Source of the DNA: Planctomycetota bacterium
Lineage (GTDB): Bacteria > Planctomycetota > PLA2 > JAEUHO01
NCBI GenBank assembly: GCA_029259775.1
Contig: JAJDEN010000012.1
Span: forward strand, 94,995-158,994
Direction of reading: 5' to 3'
Length of the DNA stretch: 64,000 nt
Below the pieces are notes generated by a model. That model did not search any database. It worked only from the letters and a program-made list of their open reading frames with translations, and was not told where the DNA came from. Position numbers and translations under genes: made by a program. Position 1 is the stretch's first letter; each line of letters starts with the position of its first letter. Below, piece by piece: positions 56,001 to 63,878 of this stretch.

Positions 56001-56732
56001 CTCCGTCACGATCGTCTCGAGCAGGTCGATGGGCGCGTCCACCTGCGGCAGGGTCAGGTAATGCGCCGCCGCCGTGCGGAGGGGGACCGAGCGACTTGCG
56101 AGGTAGGCCTCCTGCGCGACGGTGCGGAGCGCGGGCGAGGCGTCCCGGCAGCGACGGTGCCAGCGCAGGCGCTTGGCGAGCAGCGCCACCTCGCGGTCGG
56201 CCGGCACCGCAACGCGCGCGGCGATGGCTTGAGGTGACTCGATCGCGAACAGCGACCGCAAGGCAGCAATGCGAACGCCCGGCACGGCGTCGCGCGCGAG
56301 CGCGGCGAGCAGCGGCACCGCACGCGGCGAGCGGCCACGGCCGAGACCATCGGCGGCCACCATGCGTACGAGCGGGCGTGCCTCCCGCGCAGCGGTGCCC
56401 AGAAGCGCGTCGGCGTCCGGATGTCGGCTCGTCCCGATCACGTCGATCAACGGCGGGAGCATCCGCGCGGGCACGTCGCCACGCGCGAGGCGCTCGGCGA
56501 CGGCCTTGAGGCCTACGTCGCCCAGCTGCACAAGCAGCGCGCGCGCGCTCTCGACATGCGGGCCGTGCAGCTCGAGCGTCGCCAGGGCGGTCGTGGCGAG
56601 CGTCCGCTCGTTCTCGTCGGCGATGACGGCGGCGATGTCAGGCGGTACCTCGTAGGTGACGCGTTCCTCGGCCTCCGCGAACGGAGCCGCGGCGAGCACG
56701 AGGAGCAGCAGCGCCAGGCCGACCCGACTCAT
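53037..56732 (-). CDS. Very long secreted HEAT-repeat/TPR protein
   Basis: A 1,231-residue exported protein. A signal peptide (MSRVGLALLLLVLAAAPFAEA) is followed by HEAT repeats (for example AADGLGRGRSPRAVPLLAAL, GVRIAALRSLFAI) over roughly residues 80-650, more helical solenoid, then a TPR-like C-terminal region (about 1050-1200; NTVAWYRARVGFS, ADTLAYVLLRSGRPEAG). No catalytic motif. It is probably a periplasmic scaffold. Its ATG overlaps the stop of the NnrD gene (ATGA). Confidence 0.7.
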   Translation of the reverse strand: MSRVGLALLLLVLAAAPFAEAEERVTYEVPPDIAAVIADENERTLATTALATLELHGPHVESARALLVQLGDVGLKAVAERLARGDVPARMLPPLIDVIGTSRHPDADALLGTAAREARPLVRMVAADGLGRGRSPRAVPLLAALARDAVPGVRIAALRSLFAIESPQAIAARVAVPADREVALLAKRLRWHRRCRDASPALRTVAQEAYLASRSVPLRTAAAHYLTLPQVDAPIDLLETIVTETGQGPFFAAHIRRQRGVPVEGYDHVAMRQIAIDAVLTLLDRPATTSEQRARWIERAVWWVARPVALNARLRDPTPENVLRRRLPGLGAEIIAPVVRRLKQGHFAEPRPGVILLRELGPELALPILHDFLEPRAERPAFESRAEAEQRRYLRNAAAGALDELAQVGDEALARALLLGDESRTLKTDIVYALRGDPGSWAIPLLNAVRKGDDPDLRSTAISILERRSDEAARAILVEDLFEKVENPHQRLQALVRRGDDPAYEVLERALKDQRVFLRKAALSRFNRKRNPRLSGTRARKVLAGFTPDATNRLEIQAYVYALLNVDAAAAVTYVRERWDGLPSDGLRMTLLRILGEAHGKEAREGAIDLALAKASGQVSAPMQHAAAAVFMGPAAEMRGAGYEWSYRSKEVGAFWRGLLFSDDSQLQREAIAAYTQPKAPNETARLLALLDRALEGKALGERDTTPEGEASYASDVIDALALQPWEAVEEKFIDVATATYAAPDVRVRAAHQLMGRLSEPSRARIMDWLAYTKPEPQDGPPSDGFNSPDMTQLFLAAAVGEGANEATAATLFAALKRELFGFYSPQVLQRLLRNKPAAVGEANVRRRVGPLARAISRTKHVPSVLAMLDLVFDLRFAVYAQVCAKRQAEVARAADAGAAASVPSPRLALSHDDGTPYWGMPFAVNDIIHEVKYLDDETLAAGFERVLGAARDDGRLASFPELFLYRVHQKLLDAPTGRKPASAAVVRRFVRDLGTPYSAIKLQVLEKGANDLASRKRFADAAAVQQEVLRIVARGSHDERQPGLWTYHRALLDALEGAAAVQRNETADASSRFLRAVLRAPNDPDVLNTVAWYRARVGFSLDQAEREALYATTLEARVDNRPGPNAADTLAYVLLRSGRPEAGLRVLAPQMNKRSTLYNALLHYHMAQLQAATKRWRSARDSLVHALTWDRILIDEARVEPLFKPLFAKQSLASISKLAEAARLEQRLPP

Positions 56733-57595
56733 TCCGCATCCTCCCGCAGCGCGAGCAGCGCGTCGGGAATCCCGCCGGCCAACTCGGTGGCGAGCAGGCC
56801 GCGGTCACGTTGATCGGCGACATGGTCCGCCGCGAGGCCGTGCACGTACGCACCGGCCGACGCGGCGTCGAAGGCGTCGAGGCCGCTGGCGAGCAGCGCC
56901 GCGATGACCCCCGCGAGGACGTCGCCGCTGCCACCTGTCGCGAGGGCCGGGCCGCCGGTCGTGTTCTCGAACATGCGCGTGCCGTCGGTGACCAGGGTGC
57001 GCGGCCCCTTGAGGACGACGACAGCGCCCGTCGCGGCGGCGAGACGCACCGCGGCGTCCTCGCGGTCGGCGCGAACGTCGTCCGACGTGGTGCCGAGCAG
57101 GCGGGCGGCCTCGCCTTCGTGGGGCGTGAGCACGGTCGTGGTCGAACGCGCGTGGATCATCTCGAGCTTGCCGCCGAAGGCGAACAAGGCATCGGCGTCG
57201 AGGACGAGAGGGCGCTTCACGTCCTGGGTGAACGTACGAACCAGCTGCAGGGTTGACGCTGTTCTGCCCATCCCGGGACCGAGGACGACGCAATCCCAGT
57301 CGGGCGCGACGTCCTTGAGGATCGGCTGCGCCGCCGAGCCCAGTCCGCCGTGGCGGTTCTGCGGCAGGCCGAGCGTCGTGGTCTCGGGCCGGAACGCGGC
57401 GACGGTCGCCTGGATGCGTCCGGGCACGGCGATCTTGACGAGCCCTGCGCCCGCGCGCAGCGCGCCGAGACCGGCCATCGCCGGCGCACCGGCCATGGCG
57501 ACGCTCCCACCGACGACGAGCACGCGGCCCACGGTGACCTTGTTGGCGTCCGTCGGGCGCGCGGGGATGCGAGGCGGCGTCGTGGTGCGATCCAT
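56729..57595 (-). CDS. nnrD: ADP-dependent NAD(P)H-hydrate dehydratase
   Basis: A 288-residue enzyme of the YjeF C-terminal/ribokinase fold that repairs damaged NAD(P)HX using ADP. Motifs: GRVLVVGGSVAMAGAPAMAG, PLVLDADALFAFG, LTPHEGEAARLLG, VVLKGPRTLV and the nucleotide/catalytic NTTGGPALATGGSGDVLAG. It lacks the N-terminal epimerase domain seen in the fused E. coli protein. It is a small hydrolase-fold repair enzyme in the cytoplasm. It is coupled to the HEAT/TPR gene. Confidence 0.9.
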   Translation of the reverse strand: MDRTTTPPRIPARPTDANKVTVGRVLVVGGSVAMAGAPAMAGLGALRAGAGLVKIAVPGRIQATVAAFRPETTTLGLPQNRHGGLGSAAQPILKDVAPDWDCVVLGPGMGRTASTLQLVRTFTQDVKRPLVLDADALFAFGGKLEMIHARSTTTVLTPHEGEAARLLGTTSDDVRADREDAAVRLAAATGAVVVLKGPRTLVTDGTRMFENTTGGPALATGGSGDVLAGVIAALLASGLDAFDAASAGAYVHGLAADHVADQRDRGLLATELAGGIPDALLALREDAE

Positions 57596-57698
57596 GCCCC
57601 GTCAAGGTACGCGGAGGACGCGGCCCGGGGATGTCCGGCACCGAGGTCCGTATCGATCAGATGACGAACGTCCGACGACAACCCTCATACAACAACCC

Positions 57699-58706
57699 TC
57701 ATGCAACAACCTCGAGGTGCCCGACTTCGTCGCCCATCCAGTTCTTGATCGTCGCGCCGTGCCGCGCGCGCAGCCCCGCGGCCTCGTCGTTCGTCAAGAC
57801 GCCGTGGCGCTCGAGCAGCGTGATGACCACTTGGCGGTAGCCGCGGTCGCTGCCGTCGTCGACGTGCACCGCCAGACCGAGCCGCCGCGACGGCACGGCC
57901 AGGCCGTGGATGCCTTCGGCGCCGGCCTTGGCGAGGATGCACACCGCGCTCAGCTCCATGAGGTCCGTGTCGAAGCGGTTCTCGCCCGCGACCATTCCCG
58001 GATGCGCTTCCATCGCCGCGGCCACGCGTTCGGCACACGCGACGTACCCGGCGTCCATGCCCGTCGGGTCGCCGAGCCGCATCATGGAACGCGCCATCGC
58101 TCGGGCGGAGACGGCGTGCACCGGCGCACCACAGCCGTCGGTGCCGAGCGGAATGTCGTCCTCGGCGACGCCGGAGAAGGCCGCGATGATCGACGTGATC
58201 GCCAACTGCACGGGGTGATTGCGCTCGAGGTAGGTGTCGAGTGGCGCGCCCATGGCGCGCGCGGCCGCCAGCATCAGGGCGTGCTTGCCCGAGCAGTTGG
58301 ACCACACGCGCGGCAGTGGATCGGCCTCGGCGCCGACCTGCTCGACCTGCCTGCGCGCGAGCTTGGGATCGATGGACCAGTGGCCGCCGCACCGAAGCGC
58401 GCCTTCGTCGATGCCGGCCTTCGCGAGGATGCTGCGCGCCACCTCGAGATGACGCGGCGATGCATTGTGGCTGCCCGAGCCGAGCGCCAACTCCTCCGGC
58501 GTCAGACCCAAGCGATCCGCCGCACCGGACGTGATCGCAACCATGGCCTGGAAGGGCTTGGAGGTGGAGCGGTAGAACCCGACGTGCTCGGGATCGCCGG
58601 CGGACTCGACGACCTCCTCGCCGGCCATCACGACGAAGGAGCCGTGATGCACGGACTCGACGAGGCCGCCGCGGCAGACATGGAGGAGGGGTACGGAGCT
58701 CGGCAT
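57699..58706 (-). CDS. Asparaginase II-family protein
   Basis: A 335-residue protein similar to the thermolabile L-asparaginase family (PF06089): VESVHHGSFVVM, YRSTSKPFQAM, GSGSHNASPRHLEVAR, WSNCSGKHALMLAAARAMG, GTDGCGAPVHAV and MVAGENRFDTDLME. It would hydrolyse Asn to Asp and ammonia, although some members may act on other amides. ATG 58706 was chosen; the frame is open further but the extra residues are unlike the family. A GAGGAGGGG sequence does not sit perfectly upstream. Confidence 0.82.
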   Translation of the reverse strand: MPSSVPLLHVCRGGLVESVHHGSFVVMAGEEVVESAGDPEHVGFYRSTSKPFQAMVAITSGAADRLGLTPEELALGSGSHNASPRHLEVARSILAKAGIDEGALRCGGHWSIDPKLARRQVEQVGAEADPLPRVWSNCSGKHALMLAAARAMGAPLDTYLERNHPVQLAITSIIAAFSGVAEDDIPLGTDGCGAPVHAVSARAMARSMMRLGDPTGMDAGYVACAERVAAAMEAHPGMVAGENRFDTDLMELSAVCILAKAGAEGIHGLAVPSRRLGLAVHVDDGSDRGYRQVVITLLERHGVLTNDEAAGLRARHGATIKNWMGDEVGHLEVVA

Positions 58707-58752
58707 GCACCCATGAAACCGCCGCCGCCTCGGCCCTGGTAGGATTCGCTCC

Positions 58753-59154
58753 GTGATCGAAATGCGCCTCCAACAGATCAAGATCAACGACACCGGGGAT
58801 CGGCAGTACATCGCCCTCGCCGAGGTGGGGGGCATGCGCGCGCTCACGATCGTGATCGGCTACAGCGAGGTGCAGGCCATCGACCGGTTCGTGAAGAGCC
58901 AGCGCCCGCCGCGTCCGTTGACGCACGACCTGGTTGCCAACCTGATCGAGGCGAGCGGCTGTCACGTGGAGCGCGTCGAAGTGACCGAGCTCCGCGCCGG
59001 CACGTTCTACGCCCTGGTGCGCCTCATCCGGCCCGATGGGAGCATTGCCGAGGTCGATGCCCGACCCAGCGACGCCGTCGCCGTCGCCACGGCCCTGCAG
59101 GTGCCGATCTTCGTGGCCGAGGACGTGCTCGAGGAAGCCGCATCCGTCGAGTAG
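58753..59154 (+). CDS. DUF151 bifunctional nuclease-like protein
   Basis: A 133-residue protein of the DUF151 family: IALAEVGGMRALTIVIGYSE, RPLTHDLVANLIEA, VTELRAGTFYALVRL and the signature VDARPSDAVAVATALQVPIFV. Related plant and bacterial proteins are reported as nucleases; activity here is unknown. GTG 58753 is used, and ATG 58765 is possible. It starts 46 bases from the divergent asparaginase-like gene. Confidence 0.88.
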   Translation: MIEMRLQQIKINDTGDRQYIALAEVGGMRALTIVIGYSEVQAIDRFVKSQRPPRPLTHDLVANLIEASGCHVERVEVTELRAGTFYALVRLIRPDGSIAEVDARPSDAVAVATALQVPIFVAEDVLEEAASVE

Positions 59155-59258
59155 CGGCCTTTCCGGCGCGAACGCCGGGACGGGCGACCCGGCCCCGCGT
59201 GAGCGCAGGCCGCCTCCAGGCCGCGCGTCGGCTATCCTGCGTCGTTCAGGAGGCCTCC

Positions 59259-60164
59259 ATGCGCACTGCCGGATTCTTCGTCTTCGCCCTGCTCACGCTC
59301 GGCGTGCTCGCGAACCACAGCACCGCCCAGCCCGAGGGCTGGCACGGCTCCTTGAAGGATGGCGTGGAGGCGGCCGCGAAGAGCAACAAGCCAATCCTCC
59401 TGATCACGGCCTGGAAACGAACGTTGTGAGCACCGTGCGATACCTGGCGTGACCAGGTCCAGAAGAACGACAAGCTCACCGCACTCCTGGGCCGCGTCGA
59501 GCCGGTCGAGTGGTGCTACAACGGCCTCGGCGGCAGCACCATCAAGTGGACGATGGACAACGGCTCCAAGAAGAGCGACGGCACGCCGCAGGACCATCCG
59601 AGCCTGCTGGCCTACATCGTCGGCCGTGACGGCAAGGTCTTCTCGCTGCTCTCCAACAACCAGCAGTACCAGGCGTCGTCCCTCGTGAAGTGGGCCACCG
59701 AGCAGCTCGACGCCTACGAGAAGCAGTTCCCCAGCACGCGCATGCCCTTCATTCCGGGGCACGTCGAGATCGAAGGCGACGGCACCGACGAGAAGGCTGT
59801 CTCCAAGGAGATCACCGACGCCCGCGAAGCGAAGAAGCCGATGCTCCTCTACTTCGGCCGCGGTCACTTCGACGCGAAGAACAAGCTGCAGAAGAAGGAG
59901 AACAAGGCCGCGCGCAAGTTCGAGAAGGTCACGCTCAACTCGAAGGCCGCGGCGAAGGATGCCGACGGCTGGGTGCTGGTGCGCTTTGACCTCAGCAACC
60001 CCGAACACGAGAAGCTCGCGAAGCAGCTCGGCGTGAAGGCGGCGCCCGACCTCGTCCTATGGACGCCCGACTTGGAGAAGCCCAAGTTGCTGGGTCGCAA
60101 GACCACCGGCGGGCAGATCAGCTTCCACATCAAGAAGTACAAGAAGTCGCTCGTCGCCAAGTAG
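59259..60164 (+). CDS. Predicted secreted selenoprotein with two thioredoxin-like domains (U-x-x-C motif)
   Basis: One frame of 301 residues if TGA at 59427-59429 is read as selenocysteine (U57). The signal peptide is MRTAGFFVFALLTLGVLAN (ending STAQ). Residues 45-66 read KPILLITAWKRTL-U-APC-DTW; the Sec and Cys60 form U-x-x-C, the usual thioredoxin CxxC position, after the hallmark KPILLI strand. The frame continues without another stop (DQVQKNDKLTALLGRVEPVE) and a second thioredoxin-like domain without CxxC (PMLLYFGRGHFD; LAKQLGVKAAPDLVLW) fills the C-terminal third. ATG 59259 has GGAGG at optimal spacing. A perfect stem-loop follows the TGA. The alternative is a nonsense mutation of a Cys-type homologue, but the position of the TGA and the intact downstream frame argue against it. 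It would act as a periplasmic oxidoreductase. Confidence 0.72.
59427..59458 (+). promoter_or_regulatory. Candidate bacterial SECIS element
   Basis: The UGA at 59427-59429 is followed by ACCTGG (59442-59447), loop CGTGA (59448-59452) and CCAGGT (59453-59458), a perfect 6-bp stem. The loop starts 18 bases after the UGA and has G at its second position, which fits the known bacterial SECIS rules (loop 16-37 bases after UGA, G in the first two loop bases). SelB would bind here. Confidence 0.6.
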
Positions 60165-60229
60165 GGCGCGCCACTTGAGCACTTTTGGCGGCATGCCAAC
60201 AGTGCCTCGCCTTGCGACAGTTGGCCGCA

Positions 60230-60249
60230 GCGCCCTTTCAACTGGGCGC
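60230..60249 (+). terminator. Weak hairpin after the selenoprotein gene
   Basis: GCGCCC (60230-60235), 8-base loop TTTCAACT, GGGCGC (60244-60249). It lies 65 bases after the stop. A smaller stem, TTGGC/GCCAA at 60185-60199, lies before it. There is no U-run, so the terminator role is uncertain. The rest of the gap to 60402 shows nothing else. Confidence 0.3.
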
Positions 60250-60402
60250 GCTACGACGATCCATGTGGACGTTTCGTGTCTTCTGAGGTCGACGCTGTTT
60301 CGGGGCTGTTGCCGGTGTGCGCGCTGCGCCGCAAGCCCTAGTCTGCACGCATCGCCGCGACCCAGGTCGCGGTCTTGGGGATCACCTCAGGAAGGGTGAA
60401 CG

Positions 60403-60765
60403 ATGCGACATCAAGGCACGCTTGTGTACGACTCGGCGCGGTCTGAGGGGGGCGTGCCGAGTCTTCCCTCGCCCGCCACGGGCGACCGCAGCCTGTGGTT
60501 CCAGGCCGAGCGTGTCAGCGTCGACGTGCTGCTTACCTGCCGCAAGAGCCGGCTGCAGCTCATCCATGGCCAGGTCCTTGATCACGAGACGGGCGAGCCG
60601 CTGACGTCCTCGTGCGTGACCCTGGGATCGAGTGGCTCGAGCGCGGAGACCAACGAGTTCGGCGAGTTCTCCCTCAGTACGATGGACCACCGCGACGTGC
60701 GCACGCTCTGCGTGGATGCGGGCGACGGCGAGATCGTCTGCGCGATTCCGGACCTCGTGAGCTGA
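60403..60765 (+). CDS. Small protein with carboxypeptidase-regulatory-like beta-sandwich
   Basis: A 120-residue cytoplasmic-type protein without signal peptide. Residues ~50-95 (LIHGQVLDHETGEPLTSSCV then TNEFGEFSLS) match the start of carboxypeptidase regulatory-like (CarboxypepD_reg-type) beta-sandwich domains. ATG 60403 follows GGAAGG. The function is unknown; such small proteins often regulate or attach to others. It faces the methyltransferase gene 5 bases away. Confidence 0.65.
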   Translation: MRHQGTLVYDSARSEGGVPSLPSPATGDRSLWFQAERVSVDVLLTCRKSRLQLIHGQVLDHETGEPLTSSCVTLGSSGSSAETNEFGEFSLSTMDHRDVRTLCVDAGDGEIVCAIPDLVS

Positions 60766-60770
60766 CGCGG

Positions 60771-61565
60771 CTACGCGGACGCCCGCGTGGCGACGAAGAC
60801 GAACTCCAGACCCGGCCGGTCCGGCGCGTCGCGTACGTCCAGCACGTCGAACCCGGTCTGGGCGAGGGACGCCTCGATCTCGCCCTTCTCGCGAAAGCGC
60901 AGGGTCGAGTCGGAGGTCAGAACCGTGCCGTCCTTCTCGAAGTGGTACGTCCAACGGAACGAGACCAGCGGAAGAGAGACGTCCGTCACCTCGACCCACG
61001 ACTCGACCGTGCCTATGTCCGGGAGCTCGGTGCGAGCGAACGACGTCGTGCGATTCCAGTCCTCCCAGACGCGCCGCGCCGGGTCGCGGACCTCGAACAC
61101 CAGTCGACCTGATGGCCGCAGGGCCCCGCGGATACCCGCGAGGGCAGCGAGCCAGTCACGGTCGTCCACGAAGACCTGCGCGACGTTCCCCGTCATCGTG
61201 GCCATGTCCGCGTCGGTCGAGGGAAGCATCGTCGCGTCGCCCAGCAGCCAGCGGACGAGACTGGCGCCGGGCTTGCGCCGCGCTACGTCCAAGGAGGCCG
61301 CCGCTGGATCGACGCCCATGACGTCGATCCCTGCTGCGGCGAGCAGGCATGCGAAGGTTCCGGTTCCGCAGCCCACGTCGAGGACCGAGCGCGCTCCGAA
61401 CTCGCGGACCATGGCCCGGTAGGCACGGAGGTCGCGGCGATCCCAGTCGAGATGGTCATAGATCTGGGCGAGCCGAGGGTTCGCGAAGATCTCGTCGGGC
61501 ACCATTGGCTTGAAGATACTCCGGTCCGAGCCGGGTGGCTCCGCACCTGGTTCGGGGCTCATCAA
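60771..61565 (-). CDS. SAM-dependent methyltransferase (class I)
   Basis: A 264-residue methyltransferase: IYDHLDWDRRDLRAYRAMV, motif I SVLDVGCGTGTFACLL, motif II DVMGVDPAAASLDVAR, and GRLVFEVRDPARRVWEDW. The substrate is unknown. Several in-frame ATGs at the start (MM at 61565, another at residue 21) leave the exact start open. It is followed by the small beta-sandwich protein, convergently. It marks the left chromosomal flank of the integrated element. Confidence 0.82.
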   Translation of the reverse strand: MMSPEPGAEPPGSDRSIFKPMVPDEIFANPRLAQIYDHLDWDRRDLRAYRAMVREFGARSVLDVGCGTGTFACLLAAAGIDVMGVDPAAASLDVARRKPGASLVRWLLGDATMLPSTDADMATMTGNVAQVFVDDRDWLAALAGIRGALRPSGRLVFEVRDPARRVWEDWNRTTSFARTELPDIGTVESWVEVTDVSLPLVSFRWTYHFEKDGTVLTSDSTLRFREKGEIEASLAQTGFDVLDVRDAPDRPGLEFVFVATRASA

Positions 61566-61640
61566 GAAGTACAGGACGTCGCTGACGGCGAAGTAGCGCG
61601 CGCCCTGCGCCCGCCGCTAGTCTGACGCCGACGCCCGCGT

Positions 61641-61686
61641 GGAGGGATAGCCAAGCGGTCGACGGCACCGGTTTTGAAAACCGGGC
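61641..61686 (+). pseudogene. 5' fragment of tRNA-Ser(TGA), probable attachment site
   Basis: GGAGGGATAGCCAAGCGG begins a tRNA acceptor and D-arm; the anticodon arm is CCGGT-TTTGAAA-ACCGG (61668-61684) with anticodon TGA at 61675-61677. After 61686 there is no variable arm, T-arm or matching 3' acceptor strand (TCCCTCC). So it stops being a tRNA in or just past the anticodon stem. An integrase gene lies 0.7 kb away, so the break probably marks one att site. An intact tRNA copy must exist elsewhere if UCA codons are decoded by this isoacceptor alone. Confidence 0.7.
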
Positions 61687-61801
61687 GAGGACTTAGGGCG
61701 GCGTCTACAAACTGGGCTCGGCGTGGCCCTTGTTCTCTTGGTGTGGCTGAGTGGTGTGGCTGTCCAGCAGGCAGCCGCCGACCAGGCCCTAGACTTGGTC
61801 C

Positions 61802-62344
61802 ATGGCCGAAGCAGTCACCATCTCCGCCGACGGCGTCCAGTGGAGCAACTACCCCTTCATAGGGGCATCCGTCTATCCGAGCGGATTCGTGGCATGGAGG
61901 GACGTGCGGCACCTGGACTCAGGGGGCCTTCCTCCGGAGGTGTGGACCGCCGACGGCGAGACGCTCTTTGTCCCCTTCCCCCAGAAGCATGAGTTGCTGT
62001 CGCAGGCGAGAGCGGTCGGGATTGAGGACGCTCCTCGTGTTGATGTGTGGCGATTGTTGCTAGAGCCCTTCTTGGACACTGAGTTCACAACAGAGGACGA
62101 CAAGCGAACTGCGGCCACATTGGAGCGAGTGGGAATTCCCGCGAGGCGAATCGAGCAGATCAGGGCTCGGGTTGGCCCGCACATCCTCGGCTACAACTCC
62201 CTCGTGTGGGACTGGGTCCATCTAGGACTCGACGACCTTCTCACCGCCTTCAATTGGGAGCACAGGTCGAGGGGCCTCACGGAAGAGAGACGAAGGCGGA
62301 TCTACCGATGGGCCATGGGGATTGCGGGACTCGGAGAGCGGTAG
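61802..62344 (+). CDS. Hypothetical protein of the integrated element
   Basis: A 180-residue protein without signal peptide, rich in Trp and charged residues (VQWSNYPFIGASVYPSGFVAW; WDWVHLGLDDLLTAFNWEH). It ends with a basic helix (EERRRRIYRW). No family recognised. It lies between the broken tRNA and the convergent integrase gene, so it is likely cargo. Its base composition is slightly lower in GC than that of the flanking chromosome. Confidence 0.6.
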   Translation: MAEAVTISADGVQWSNYPFIGASVYPSGFVAWRDVRHLDSGGLPPEVWTADGETLFVPFPQKHELLSQARAVGIEDAPRVDVWRLLLEPFLDTEFTTEDDKRTAATLERVGIPARRIEQIRARVGPHILGYNSLVWDWVHLGLDDLLTAFNWEHRSRGLTEERRRRIYRWAMGIAGLGER

Positions 62345-62368
62345 CCGCCAGGCTACGCTCCCGACGCC

Positions 62369-63502
62369 TTAGCCCACTTCGTCGGCCCCGCTGAAGACCT
62401 GCTCCATGAGGGATGCCGCCTTCTCCCCGACCTCGGGGCCGAGGTGTGCATACCTCGTGACCATCTTGAAACTCTGGTGTCCCAGCACGCCCATGATGTC
62501 GCCGAGTGACAGGCCACGCTGTCGCATGATTGAGGCGGCGGTGTGGCGCAGGACGTGAAAACAGGCTGCCTTCTTCTTCCCCGCACTTAATGCCGGGCAG
62601 GAGAAGCGTGCCTTGTCGTAGCGCCACCGCAGTTGGTTGGCCGTCAGGGGGAAGATGCGCGTGTCGGATGTTCCAGGTTCTGCACCGACGGTCTCGGCCA
62701 GTTCGTCGAGACCTCTGCGGATCGTATGCCCGAGCCGCAGGCGCCGCTCGCTCAGGTTCTTCGACACTTCCTTGCGGACGAGAAGGAACTGAGAGTCTTC
62801 GTCAATGTCGCTCCAGCGAAGAGAGAGGATCTCCCCACGGCGCAGTCCGGTCCCAATCGCAATGGTAACGATGAGACGGATGTCGTCGCAGCAGGCCTCA
62901 ATGAGCGCCCGGCATTCGTCAGGCGTCAGGTAGACCGTGCGTGCGCGACCGCTCTCATCGCAGTCCTTGATTTGTGACATAGGATTCGAGGCGCAGTACT
63001 CGCGGTCGATAGCCCAGTTGATGATCTGCCGCGCCATGGCTAGGTCCCGATTGACAGTTGATGGAGCCACTGTGCTCTGTCGTCTGTCCATCCATCGCAC
63101 GATGGGGCCCTTCCGGAGGCTCTTGATCGGGGTTGATGCCCACTCGGCGCGGCAAACCCCATCAATGCGAGAGTTCTCGTTTCGGATCGTTTGAGGCTTG
63201 CGCGTCTTCGCCTTCTTGCACGTTGTCTTGTGCCTCTTGTAGAGATCCGCAATGTCCTGGAAGGTGAGCGCGCTGCCGCGCTTGTCTCCGAACACGGAGG
63301 CTAGGATGTCATCGAGTTCAACACCGTCATCGAACATCGCCCGCATGTCGGCGAGCATGTGCCGCGCCTTGAGGTGGCTGCTGGACGCCTTGCGGCGTCT
63401 CGTCTTCCCATTGACCGTGAACGCGATGTAGTAGCCCGGCTTGGGAGGGATCTCCTCGATGCCTCCGATCGGGCGACGGCGCTGTGCTCGACGACGTGCC
63501 AC
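62369..63502 (-). CDS. Tyrosine-type site-specific recombinase (phage-like integrase)
   Basis: A 377-residue integrase. An N-terminal DNA-arm part (PPKPGYYIAFTVNGKTRRRK) and a SAM-like core-binding domain (LTFQDIADLYKRH...; TVNRDLAMARQIINWA) precede the catalytic domain: Arg in GTGLRRGEILSLRW, His-x-x-Arg in HVLRHTAAS, His in LGHQSFKMVTRYAHL and the nucleophile Tyr in RYAHL. All catalytic residues are present. It would integrate or excise the element at the tRNA-Ser site next to it. It stops 2 bases before the excisionase-like gene begins upstream on the same strand. Confidence 0.92.
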   Translation of the reverse strand: MARRRAQRRRPIGGIEEIPPKPGYYIAFTVNGKTRRRKASSSHLKARHMLADMRAMFDDGVELDDILASVFGDKRGSALTFQDIADLYKRHKTTCKKAKTRKPQTIRNENSRIDGVCRAEWASTPIKSLRKGPIVRWMDRRQSTVAPSTVNRDLAMARQIINWAIDREYCASNPMSQIKDCDESGRARTVYLTPDECRALIEACCDDIRLIVTIAIGTGLRRGEILSLRWSDIDEDSQFLLVRKEVSKNLSERRLRLGHTIRRGLDELAETVGAEPGTSDTRIFPLTANQLRWRYDKARFSCPALSAGKKKAACFHVLRHTAASIMRQRGLSLGDIMGVLGHQSFKMVTRYAHLGPEVGEKAASLMEQVFSGADEVG

Positions 63503-63504
63503 TT

Positions 63505-63696
63505 CTAGGCCCGCCTCTTCTGCATGAGGCGCTCCAGGTCGCGGTGGCGAACGATGAGGAGATTAGGCGTCAGGGCGAACGCCGGGAGTTCACCCGCAGC
63601 AATCTTCTTGTAGATCAACTGGCGGCTGACGCCGAATAGGCTTGCCACTTCACTGACTCTGTACCCCATACGAATCTGATTCTCCTTGCGCGCCAT
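63505..63696 (-). CDS. Small excisionase-like helix-turn-helix protein
   Basis: A 63-residue protein with a MerR/excisionase HTH: YRVSEVASLFGVSRQLIYKKI, a short wing (AGELPAFALTPN), then RHRDLERLMQKRRA. Such proteins (helix-turn-helix, excisionase family) direct integrase toward excision and may regulate it. It is immediately upstream of the integrase with a 2-base gap, so the two are co-transcribed. ATG 63696 has AGGA at a plausible distance. Confidence 0.8.
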   Translation of the reverse strand: MARKENQIRMGYRVSEVASLFGVSRQLIYKKIAAGELPAFALTPNLLIVRHRDLERLMQKRRA

Positions 63697-63812
63697 TTTG
63701 ATCCTGCTTTCGTCACTCCAGCCTGGTGCCTGGTCTCGAAGGCGTTCTGCGGGCGCACCTCTCCCGCTGCCTTCATCGCTTTCGTTGCTCAGCGCTCGGA
63801 CTTGAGCGCTAG

Positions 63813-63831
63813 GAGCCTGTCCCGGAATCCC
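63813..63831. repeat. Possible IS left terminal repeat
   Basis: GAGCCTGTCCCGGAATCCC, 48 bases before the transposase start, has the CTGTCCCGGAAT form seen at ends of several IS families. The matching right end lies outside the window, so it cannot be confirmed. Next to it is the pair AGCGCT-8-AGCGCT (63791-63810). Confidence 0.35.
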
Positions 63832-63878
63832 GTAGATCTCGTTCTGCGCGATGTGGGGTCGAATTGCTAGGCTCGGGC

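Noticed and set aside
53586..56237. An 883-residue plus-strand open frame
   Set aside because: It is antisense to the HEAT/TPR gene, which has a signal peptide and recognisable repeats. The plus-strand translation is low-complexity Arg/His/Leu sequence.
59259..59429. Separate short gene ending at TGA 59427
   Set aside because: The 56-residue product would stop in the middle of the thioredoxin motif, while the same frame continues as good protein. A Sec codon explains both parts better.
61641..61720. Complete tRNA-Ser gene
   Set aside because: The 5' half and anticodon arm are good, but no T-arm or 3' acceptor strand follows within 120 bases.
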